Assembly (NCBI GenBank): GCA_964353405.1
Contig: CAYGWJ010000311.1
Span: 1 to 19,672 of the forward strand
From: JBGLNJ01 sp964353405
GTDB lineage: Bacteria > Chloroflexota > Anaerolineae > Fen-1058
Length of the DNA stretch: 19,672 nucleotides
Direction: 5' to 3'
Both the position numbers and the translations under genes were made by a program. The notes beneath the pieces were generated by a model that saw only the letters and a list, made by a program, of their open reading frames with translations, ran no database searches and was not told the origin of the DNA. This document shows, piece after piece, positions 7,579-14,293 of this stretch; position 1 is the stretch's first letter; every line of letters begins with the position of its first letter.

Positions 7579-7810
7579 GAGGCAATTTAGAGGTCTTTTT
7601 CTGGAGATTGCCCACAACGGCTCAAACCGCCAGGGTGGCTGGCCGCCGACGAGGATGCCGAAAGTGAGTTGAGATGTAGATGATCATCAACTTGGAGTGA
7701 TAGAGGCTTTGCACGAAGCGTATTGATAACTGGTCTGCCTTTGCGAGTGGTTCCCAGACTGCGAGCGTACCACGGCCTATGCGAGCCAGCCGTAATCATG
7801 GTTGAGAAGG
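7579..7810. other. Intergenic stretch without recognisable genes
   Basis: About 230 bp between the repressor promoter and the end of the M23 peptidase gene. A 70-codon minus-strand frame (7587-7799) exists, but it has no ribosome binding site or recognisable motif and is basic and low in complexity, so I do not call it a gene. Confidence 0.5.
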
Positions 7811-7837
7811 CCCTCGTTTTCGTGAAGAAAACGGGAG
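7811..7837 (-). terminator. Hairpin just after the M23 peptidase gene
   Basis: An inverted repeat with a 7-bp core (CGTTTTC at 7815-7821 and GAAAACG at 7827-7833) extended by paired flanks with one mismatch lies about 10 nt after the stop codon. No T run follows on the minus strand. It may mark the 3' end of the message or be part of a factor-dependent terminator. Confidence 0.45.
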
Positions 7838-7846
7838 TCTGGTTTT

Positions 7847-9166
7847 CTACGTGTTCGCCAATTTCTTTTGCAACGTCGCCAGTTGCCTTAACCTGCCCTC
7901 AGCGATGAGTTGGGCCTGCTTGGGCCAGGACGAGGCGTAGCGCCCTTGAATGCCTTTTGCTCGGAGCCAGGTCAGGAACGGCTTGGGCTTGAACGACGCG
8001 AGCTGCTCGTAAATGCCGATGCCCGCCGTGTAAAGCGCAGCCGCCGTCTTGGGGCCGATGCCTTTGATGCGCGTCAGGTCATCGGCTTGGATCAGCTTGC
8101 GTTCCTCTTCGACAGGCGCTTCTTTCACCGCAGGCAAACCGAACGACACGCCCGGCCCGAACGAGACGTCGCGGTCGCCCTGCACGTGGAGATACCACGC
8201 CGCCGAATAGCCGGTCACGCCGTTGGGCATTTGCACATGTAGCCACTTGCCTTGTTGCCCTACTTTGCTTCGGACGGCGTCTTCCGGTTCCAGCGCTTGC
8301 AGGACGGTGCCATCGGGCGCTTGGGCCAATATTTGCTCACTGACGCTGGGGCCGCCGCGGACCTTGAGCGGCGTATCGGGACTGCTGACGACGACGGCAA
8401 TGGTGGAAACGGGCGTAGGAGCGGGCGCAACAGACGCGCCGCTCAAGCGCAGATACCAGGCTGCTGCATAACCCACTTGACTATCCGGCGTGCGCACCCA
8501 GAGCCACTGGTTTTGCTGCCCCACTTTGCCACGTGCAATGCCTTCCGCTTCGAGCGCGCCGAGTGTGACTCCATCATTTACCTTGGCGACCAACGCGCCG
8601 CTCACCGAAGGGGCGCTGCGCACGTTGAGGTAGCCCACATCAGGACTGTTGACCTGCACCTGGAGGGTGGGCTGCGCAGGCGGCTCGGGCTGCATCGGTT
8701 GAGCGCCCCCTTCAAACACTCCCACGTAGGGAGTGGGGTCAATGATATCGTAGGGGAAGCTCGTCTCGTGGGCTTGCGTCGCGCCGGCCTTTTTGATTGT
8801 CAGGTGCAGGTGAGCGCCGAACGAGTTGCCTGTGTTGCCGGAGAGGCCGATCAATTTCCCGGCCTGGACGGTTTGCCCTTTTTGAGCAGTGATCTGTGAC
8901 AGGTGGGCGTAGACGGAAGAGTACCCCTCGCCGTGCTGGATGCGCAGTTGGTTGCCATAGGGTTTGCCGATCGGATCCGAGTCGCCGTCCGCGCGGACAT
9001 CGGTCACTACACCGTTGGCTGCGGCGTAAAGCTGGCTGCCCTCGGGTGCTTCAAAGTCAATCCCTTCATGCCCCGGCAGGCCGAATTTGCCATAGTACTC
9101 GGGGCGCGCGCCGAAGGCTTGCGTGATGGTGCCGAATTGCGTGGGCCATCGAATGTGAAAAGTCAC
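7847..9166 (-). CDS. M23-family peptidase with two SH3 domains and a C-terminal helix-hairpin-helix
   Basis: A 439-residue fusion. Residues 1-150 form an M23 (LytM-type) metallopeptidase domain with the zinc ligands in HEGID (H33, D37) and HLH (H119, H121), plus H88 in YAHLS. Such enzymes cut peptide cross-links of cell-wall peptidoglycan. Two bacterial SH3 domains follow (about 167-241 and 255-328, each ending GYxAAWYLxL-like). A helix-hairpin-helix segment (about 359-436) contains DDLTRIKGIGPKTAAALYTAGI, the type used for nucleic-acid contact or oligomerisation. There is no signal peptide or membrane segment, which is odd for a wall enzyme. The start is GTG 9166 with GGAGG 6 nt upstream. 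It follows the NTPase gene by 35 bp and is the last gene of that run. Confidence 0.88.
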   Translation of the reverse strand: MTFHIRWPTQFGTITQAFGARPEYYGKFGLPGHEGIDFEAPEGSQLYAAANGVVTDVRADGDSDPIGKPYGNQLRIQHGEGYSSVYAHLSQITAQKGQTVQAGKLIGLSGNTGNSFGAHLHLTIKKAGATQAHETSFPYDIIDPTPYVGVFEGGAQPMQPEPPAQPTLQVQVNSPDVGYLNVRSAPSVSGALVAKVNDGVTLGALEAEGIARGKVGQQNQWLWVRTPDSQVGYAAAWYLRLSGASVAPAPTPVSTIAVVVSSPDTPLKVRGGPSVSEQILAQAPDGTVLQALEPEDAVRSKVGQQGKWLHVQMPNGVTGYSAAWYLHVQGDRDVSFGPGVSFGLPAVKEAPVEEERKLIQADDLTRIKGIGPKTAAALYTAGIGIYEQLASFKPKPFLTWLRAKGIQGRYASSWPKQAQLIAEGRLRQLATLQKKLANT

Positions 9167-9201
9167 CCGTCCCCTCCCTTGATCTAGTGAAAAGGCATTC
9201 C

Positions 9202-11790
9202 TTACACGGGTGGAATTCTGATTCCGGTCTTGGCGCTGATGACGACAAGCGCCTGGTAGACCGCGTCACGGACCGCTGGGTCCGGCGCGGTAAGCTGCGC
9301 GCGCAGCGGCTTGATGGCCGATTCACCTCCCGTGTGAGCCAGCGTGTGAATGGCCGCCAGCCGCACCGGCGTATCGGCCTCGGCGAGCGCGCGCATCAGC
9401 ACCGGCTCGGCGCTGCGGCCCAAGCCCACCGGCATATTGCGTGTTGCGCCCCATTCCACGAGCCAGCCTTGCTGGTCGAGCACAAGGGGCGACAAGTCCA
9501 AGGCATAGTCCTGCGTGTGCCTTATAAACGCCAGCGCCTCGGTGGCGGCGGAGCGGACGAACCACTGCGGGTCGTCGCGCTCGAGCTTGACCAGGATGTC
9601 ACGCGCCCAATCGGCGCGCGTGGCCGCCAGGCCAAATGTCGTCGCGCGGCGCACGAGCACGTCTTCTTCGCGCACGGCTTCCTTGAGGATGTGATGACCT
9701 TCCTCGCTGCATTCGGCCAGCGTCAGCGCGGCTACTCGGCGCAGCGCTTCGTCGGCTTCCAGCAGAACCGTGGCGAGATGCTCGATGCCCGTCGTCCCGC
9801 ACTGCGAACCCATCGCGCGCACCGCTTCCTCTCGTGCTGTTTCGTCCGGGTCCTTGAGCGCGGCTTCAAAAGTTGGCAGATCTTGCTCGCGGCCCAGCAT
9901 CGCCAGGCCGCGAATGCCCGCTGCTCGCAACTGTGCGTCGGGCGAGCCCAGCGCCTGTTTGAAGAGATAGCCCAGTCCTTTGTCCTGTGTCGAAAGCAGC
10001 GCCATCAGCGCGCGCTCGCGCAATTGTGGCAGCAGATTGGGCTGCATGAACAACCCCGCGACCTGCGCCAGCACTTGGCCACGCCATGCCACCTCCGGCC
10101 CGGCCGAAGCGGCCCAAGCGGCCACCGTCCACAGTTGGGTGTGGAACAGGTCATCGTCGCGCTTGAGCAAAAGGTCAACCAGGGGTGCGATGTTGACCAG
10201 CCCCGCGCAAAATTCGATCACGTCGCCCCAGTCCGCGTCTTCAAGGTGTTGCGCCAACAGCGCGCCTTCGCCCGATTGAGTCATCTGCCATGCGGCCAGA
10301 TAGCTCTGCATCCGGCGATGTACAAAGGCAAACGCGTCCTTGCGCCGTTCCACAAGCAATCCGGATTTGATGAGCGCCTCGACCGATTCCGGCACACCTT
10401 TCGGCTTGGGCGGCGGAGGCGCCGGCTGATCGGGCGTGGAAGGTGGCGCTGCCTGGCTCGGATCGGCAGGTTGGGCAGCGGGATCGGTCGCAGGTTGAGC
10501 GGGCGCAGCCTGCGCCTCTGGCTTGCGGCGCGGGTCGAGCGGGGACGGCAAAACCTCGACAACCAGTTTTTCGATTTCGGCCCGGTCGGCAGCGAAACGG
10601 TTTTCCTTGAACAGCATCAGTGCCAGGCGGCCCATCACCGCGCGAGCCAACAGCGGCGACAGGGGGCTGGTGGCTTGCGCGGGTTCGAGGAAAGCGTCGA
10701 CCGTCTGACCGTAGGCCATGGCGCGATTGGGTGGGACCGAGCCGCGCTTGCTCCACATGAACGCCGAGAGCGTCACGTCGATCGGCAGAGGCGCTATGCC
10801 TGGCACGGGCTTGAGAATCGAGGCAAGCAGCTTGGCATCTTCGTTGCTGCCTTTCGCGGCGCGCACCCACCGGTCGGCCAGTCGAGCGACGGTGGAGGCT
10901 GTCCACGGCGCGAGCGACATGGCCGTAAAGCCCAACTCGAGCAGAGGCCCGAATCCACGTGGCGCGGCCGTCACGACATAGCGCACCTTCTCGTTTGCTT
11001 CGCAGAGCAATTTGAGCCAGCGCTTGACGCGCGCTTGCGATTCGACGTTGATCTCGTCCCAGCCGTCGAGCAACACAACAGCCTGGCCGTTTTTGATTTG
11101 ATTGCGGACCAGGCCCGGCGCGCTGGATTGAACCAGCAACGGCATCTGCGCGACGAGTGCGTCAAGCAGCGCTTTCACCGGGTCTGGTGGCGGAGGCGCC
11201 TTGGCGGCGGGAGATGCTAGAGTGTCAACGGCGGCAGGGGGTTGTTCCGATTCGAGTGTCAACTCGGACAGGTGCAGATAGACAGGCAGGCTGCCTGATT
11301 CAAGACCGAACGGCGGCTGCGATTTTTCAAGCGCGTCGGCAAACACGCGTGCGAGGTATGCCAGGAGTGCGGTGCGGCCAGAACCAGAGCCGCCCGTGAC
11401 GACCAGCCGCGTGGCGGCCTTGAGCGCGATGCTCAGCGGCACCGTCGGCGGAGGCGGCTCGGCCGGTCGGGTGGAAACAGCGGGCCGAGGCAGCGGGTGA
11501 ACAAGGCTCGGCTCGACAAATAGCTCGGCAAGGGTTGCTCCTTCGCGCAGAATGTGCAGCGCAGCCACTCGTCCTGTGAGCCATTCCGCGTAGCGCTGCT
11601 GAGCACCCATCGTCAGCCGCTCGCGGGTGCGGACGACCTGGCCTCGCGCGGACTCGATGGCGCGGCTAATGTTCTCCCGGAAGCGATAGGCCGCCGCTGC
11701 CCCGGTCGCCAGGCCTACACCTGCGCCGATGAGCGCAGACACCGGGTCGAAATGCCACGGTTCGCCGAGAGGCATCCACAGCGGATTCAT
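9202..11790 (-). CDS. Membrane-anchored NACHT/STAND-like NTPase with C-terminal HEAT repeats
   Basis: An 862-residue multidomain protein. A hydrophobic segment (about 15-34, VSALIGAGVGLATGAAAA) probably anchors the N-terminus. The NTPase core has a Walker A-like loop GGSGSGRT (133-140) with Arg where Lys is expected, and a Walker B VVLLDGWDEI (238-247) with the DGxDE pattern of NACHT domains. The motif FAFVHRRMQSYLAAW (487-501) matches the helical end of STAND proteins. A Pro/Ala-rich linker (about 420-466) separates NTPase and that region. From about 550 to the end are HEAT/PBS-lyase-type repeats, for example DPDETAREEAVRAMG and DTPVRLAAIHTLAHTG. STAND proteins act as ligand-triggered switches in signalling, defence or cell death; the target here is unknown. 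ATG 11790 has GGAG 5 nt upstream. It lies 57 bp after the response-regulator gene. Confidence 0.85.
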   Translation of the reverse strand: MNPLWMPLGEPWHFDPVSALIGAGVGLATGAAAAYRFRENISRAIESARGQVVRTRERLTMGAQQRYAEWLTGRVAALHILREGATLAELFVEPSLVHPLPRPAVSTRPAEPPPPTVPLSIALKAATRLVVTGGSGSGRTALLAYLARVFADALEKSQPPFGLESGSLPVYLHLSELTLESEQPPAAVDTLASPAAKAPPPPDPVKALLDALVAQMPLLVQSSAPGLVRNQIKNGQAVVLLDGWDEINVESQARVKRWLKLLCEANEKVRYVVTAAPRGFGPLLELGFTAMSLAPWTASTVARLADRWVRAAKGSNEDAKLLASILKPVPGIAPLPIDVTLSAFMWSKRGSVPPNRAMAYGQTVDAFLEPAQATSPLSPLLARAVMGRLALMLFKENRFAADRAEIEKLVVEVLPSPLDPRRKPEAQAAPAQPATDPAAQPADPSQAAPPSTPDQPAPPPPKPKGVPESVEALIKSGLLVERRKDAFAFVHRRMQSYLAAWQMTQSGEGALLAQHLEDADWGDVIEFCAGLVNIAPLVDLLLKRDDDLFHTQLWTVAAWAASAGPEVAWRGQVLAQVAGLFMQPNLLPQLRERALMALLSTQDKGLGYLFKQALGSPDAQLRAAGIRGLAMLGREQDLPTFEAALKDPDETAREEAVRAMGSQCGTTGIEHLATVLLEADEALRRVAALTLAECSEEGHHILKEAVREEDVLVRRATTFGLAATRADWARDILVKLERDDPQWFVRSAATEALAFIRHTQDYALDLSPLVLDQQGWLVEWGATRNMPVGLGRSAEPVLMRALAEADTPVRLAAIHTLAHTGGESAIKPLRAQLTAPDPAVRDAVYQALVVISAKTGIRIPPV

Positions 11791-11847
11791 ACGGTCTCCT
11801 CGCTTATGCCGGCAATGACGACGGTCGAGCGGCTGCTTTGAATGAGA

Positions 11848-12549
11848 CTATTGTTCGTCCGGCTCTGATGCGCTGACGAGGCGATAGCCGACTCCGCGCT
11901 GGGTGAGGATAAGGCGGGGGTGGGTGGGATCGGCTTCGAGTTTTTGCCGCAAGTACCAGATGTACAGCTTGAGGTAATGGCGCTCGGTTTCCTGTTCCTG
12001 CCCCCAGCCATGGGCGAGCAGGTAGTGGTGGGTCACGACTTTGCCTTCGTGCTCGATGAGGCACGATAACAGTTTGAACTCGATGGGCGTCAGTTCGACC
12101 GGCTGGTCATTCACCTGGACTTGATGTGTGTCCCGGTTGATCCAGAGTTTGCCGTTCGTGTAAATGTGGTTGCGGACCTCATCGGGCTTTTGCCGACGCA
12201 ACACGGCGCGGATGCGGGCGTTCAACTCCTTGATCCCGAACGGCTTGACAAGGTAATCGTCCGCGCCCAGGTCCAGCCCCCGCACGACATCTTTCTCTGT
12301 GCCCAACGCTGTAGTAAAGATAATGGGCACGTCCGAGATTTCGCGGATACGCTGGCATGCTTCCCAGCCCGTCATGTCCGGCATCATGATGTCGAGGATA
12401 ATGAGGTTTGGCCGCCATTCGCGAAGCTGGGCCAGCCCCTCGATGGCTTGCTTGGAAACCTGGACCTGGTAACCTTCGCGTTGAAGCTGCCAAGACATGA
12501 ACTCGGACAGGTCGTTATCGTCTTCGATAATCAGTATGCGTTCGGACAT
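11848..12549 (-). CDS. OmpR/PhoB-family response regulator
   Basis: A 233-residue two-domain regulator. The receiver domain (1-120) has the acidic pocket E9-D10-D11, phospho-acceptor D53 in LIILDIMMPDMTG, T80 and K102-P103. The winged-helix DNA-binding domain (about 128-225) carries VELTPIEFKLLSCL and ends RGVGYRL, the usual OmpR-type closing motif. No histidine kinase is encoded nearby, so it is an orphan in this window. ATG 12549 is preceded by AAAGGA at 8-9 nt. It starts 12 nt after the zinc-ribbon gene and is followed by the NTPase gene, which suggests co-transcription. Confidence 0.95.
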   Translation of the reverse strand: MSERILIIEDDNDLSEFMSWQLQREGYQVQVSKQAIEGLAQLREWRPNLIILDIMMPDMTGWEACQRIREISDVPIIFTTALGTEKDVVRGLDLGADDYLVKPFGIKELNARIRAVLRRQKPDEVRNHIYTNGKLWINRDTHQVQVNDQPVELTPIEFKLLSCLIEHEGKVVTHHYLLAHGWGQEQETERHYLKLYIWYLRQKLEADPTHPRLILTQRGVGYRLVSASEPDEQ

Positions 12550-12561
12550 ATTGTTTGTCCT

Positions 12562-13263
12562 TTATTCGATCAAAAGGATGCGCCCGCAGTTGCCGCAAAA
12601 GTTGATGCCTTCCGACAGCCGCGTTCTGACCAGCAAACGATCCGAAATCTCTTCGCCGCAAGCGTTGCACATGCCTTCTTCCACGCGCCCCACCACCAAC
12701 CCGGCATGCTCGTGACGGAGCCGCTGATAGGCCTGGACATGGTCGGGTGCAACGGCGGCAATCTTTTGATTGCGCTGTTCGGTCAGCGCGGCCAGTTCAC
12801 CTTCAAGCTGCCCGCGCTCCTCGGTCAACTTTTTCTGATTGGACTGCCAGTCTGACTGAAGGTCCGCCAGATGGCTTTGCGCTTGACGCTCGCGGCTTTC
12901 GGCATCTTCCAGGCCGATCATGGCTTCCAGCAAGTCGTCGTCGAGCGTGGCATGGTGACGCCGCAAAGCCGCCGAGTCGTTCTGCAGATCAGTCAACTCT
13001 TTGGGGTTCTTGACCTTGCCGCTATACAGCCGCTCTTCGACCAAAGCCATCTTGGCCTCGAGTGTCTTGACTTTTAATTCCAGGTCTTGGCGGCGGGTGC
13101 GGGCGTTCGCAACGTCAGCCCGCGCGGGGCTGACAGCTTCCGCCGCCACTCGCAGCGCCTCTGGCTCGGCCAGCGCAGCGATGACGACCTTTAGCCGGCG
13201 GTATTTGGCATCGCGTTCCTGATCGAGCGTTTGAAGTTGGAAGAGCTGTTTGGACGGATGCAT
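12562..13263 (-). CDS. Coiled-coil protein with C4-type zinc ribbon (zf-RING_7 family)
   Basis: A 233-residue protein. The first three quarters form a long coiled coil (about 10-180) rich in Leu, Glu, Gln and Arg, with the family motif SGKVKNPKELTDLQND at 81-96. The C-terminus is a zinc ribbon with C199-x2-C202 and C223-x2-C226. This matches the DUF164/PF02591 family, whose better-studied chlamydial member (CdsZ/CT398) binds secretion and sigma-54 components; the role in free-living bacteria is not settled. ATG 13263 lacks a strong Shine-Dalgarno. A promoter with TATAAT lies about 45 bp upstream, so this appears to be the first gene of the four-gene run that includes the response regulator. 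Confidence 0.88.
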   Translation of the reverse strand: MHPSKQLFQLQTLDQERDAKYRRLKVVIAALAEPEALRVAAEAVSPARADVANARTRRQDLELKVKTLEAKMALVEERLYSGKVKNPKELTDLQNDSAALRRHHATLDDDLLEAMIGLEDAESRERQAQSHLADLQSDWQSNQKKLTEERGQLEGELAALTEQRNQKIAAVAPDHVQAYQRLRHEHAGLVVGRVEEGMCNACGEEISDRLLVRTRLSEGINFCGNCGRILLIE

Positions 13264-13307
13264 AAGCTGATGCCTGAATCCCGGCGTGTAGGGCTGCGAC
13301 GAGGTGA

Positions 13308-13336
13308 ATTATAGTCTGGGGGCGGATAAGATGCAA
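13308..13336 (-). promoter_or_regulatory. Likely promoter of the zinc-ribbon operon
   Basis: On the minus strand a perfect TATAAT (13308-13313) is preceded after 17 nt by TTGCAT (13331-13336), three of six matches to the -35 consensus. Expected transcript start is near 13301, giving a leader of about 38 nt before ATG 13263. The -35 box lies inside the small inverted repeat GATGC-ACTT-GCATC (13330-13343). Confidence 0.65.
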
Positions 13337-13369
13337 GTGCATCTGACCCAATCCTGACCCAACAGGATT
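13330..13369 (-). terminator. Two consecutive hairpins at the dgkA stop codon
   Basis: AATCCTG and CAGGATT (13350-13369, 7-bp perfect stem, 6-nt loop) begin at the last base of the dgkA stop codon. A second stem GATGC/GCATC follows at 13330-13343. No T run follows, so this is not a textbook intrinsic terminator, but it marks the boundary between the dgkA and zinc-ribbon transcripts. A direct repeat TTGGGTCAG occurs twice with an 11-nt period across the loop. Confidence 0.4.
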
Positions 13370-13764
13370 CAGCCGCCCAACACCCTGGCCCACAAGGGCG
13401 GCCCCAAGATCAACAGCCCGACGACAACGGCTATGAGAGCGCTGACGAAGACCGCCGCTGCGCTGACGTCTTTGCTCACTTTTGCCAGCGGGTGAAGGCC
13501 GGGGCTGGCGAGGTCAACCATGGCTTCCAGCGCCGTGTTGATGAACTCGGCTGTCCACACGAACCCGATCGTCAGCGCGAGGATGGCCCACTCGGCCCTG
13601 CTCAATCCCAGCCATACGCCCAGCGCCACGGCGCATACGGCGGCGATCGCGTGGATGCGGGCGTTGGGCTGCGTGCTGAGCATGTGCCGCATCCCGCTGA
13701 AGGCGTAGCGAAAACTCGCGATGCGGGATGGGCTGTGTCGGTTCGAGGGTGCGCCTGGCATCAT
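13369..13764 (-). CDS. dgkA: Diacylglycerol/undecaprenol kinase, DgkA family
   Basis: A 131-residue small integral-membrane kinase that phosphorylates undecaprenol or diacylglycerol for lipid-carrier recycling. Family residues are visible: E73 in AEFINTALE, E80, and the KVSKDVSAAAV segment with K98/D99. Three hydrophobic helices lie near 37-53, 58-83 and 101-123. The start is ATG 13764 (MMPGAPS), which overlaps the ybeY stop as ATGA; the longer frame to 13824 lies entirely in ybeY. Weak Shine-Dalgarno and overlap suggest translational coupling. In many Gram-positive-type genomes ybeY and dgkA are adjacent, as here. Confidence 0.92.
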   Translation of the reverse strand: MMPGAPSNRHSPSRIASFRYAFSGMRHMLSTQPNARIHAIAAVCAVALGVWLGLSRAEWAILALTIGFVWTAEFINTALEAMVDLASPGLHPLAKVSKDVSAAAVFVSALIAVVVGLLILGPPLWARVLGG

Positions 13765-14234
13765 GCTGCGTTGATCTTGATCTGCACACCCAAGTCGCGC
13801 AGAATTTCTTCTTGCGCTGCCCACATCTTGCGCTTCTCACGCGCCTTGGCGTGGTCGTGACCCAACAGGTGCAGGACACCATGGATGACCAACAAGGTCA
13901 ATTCGCCGGCGACCGGATGCCCGCCGATCCGGGCTTGCGCCACGGCGCGCGGAAACGAAATGACCACATCGCCCCGATAGGCGGGTTCGCCCGGCGCGGC
14001 GATGAAGGGCCCTCCGGTCGTGGTTTCGGCGAACGACAGAACGTCCGTCGGCGCGTCCACCCCGCGATGCTTACGATTGAGCGCGTGGATTTCATCATCG
14101 TCTGTGATGGCAATCGTCAGTTCGGCATCGCCCTCGATGTGTTCGTGCGCCAGAGTCTTGACGGCTGCTTGGCGCAGTCTGCGCACGTCAATCTGCTGGC
14201 GATAGGCCCCGGCCCGGAGGTGGATTTTTGTCAT
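13761..14234 (-). CDS. ybeY: Endoribonuclease YbeY (rRNA maturation factor)
   Basis: A 157-residue zinc-dependent endoribonuclease involved in 16S rRNA 3'-end maturation and ribosome quality control. The metal-binding H-x3-H-x5-H motif is H118, H122 and H128 in HGVLHLLGHDH. Other family segments are LNRKHRGVDAPTDVLSF (52-68) and GDVVIS (88-93). The start ATG 14234 (MTKIHL) is chosen for its AAAGGAG 6-7 nt upstream; the frame continues upstream to 14279 without support. It follows the 7TM-HD gene by 59 bp and overlaps dgkA by 4 nt. Confidence 0.96.
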   Translation of the reverse strand: MTKIHLRAGAYRQQIDVRRLRQAAVKTLAHEHIEGDAELTIAITDDDEIHALNRKHRGVDAPTDVLSFAETTTGGPFIAAPGEPAYRGDVVISFPRAVAQARIGGHPVAGELTLLVIHGVLHLLGHDHAKAREKRKMWAAQEEILRDLGVQIKINAA

Positions 14235-14293
14235 GGCGGTCTCCTTTGTTGCGTGTTGCAGATCACGTCTTCCGTTCAAGATACGAACACGCC

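Noticed and set aside
7587..7799. 70-codon minus-strand frame between the repressor promoter and the M23 gene
   Set aside because: No ribosome binding site, no motif, and composition typical of non-coding sequence.
9187..11220. 677-codon plus-strand reading frame opposite the NTPase gene
   Set aside because: It mirrors the minus-strand NTPase gene in GC-rich DNA; its translation is Arg/His/Gln-rich without any family motif, and the minus strand has clear NACHT and HEAT motifs and a ribosome binding site.
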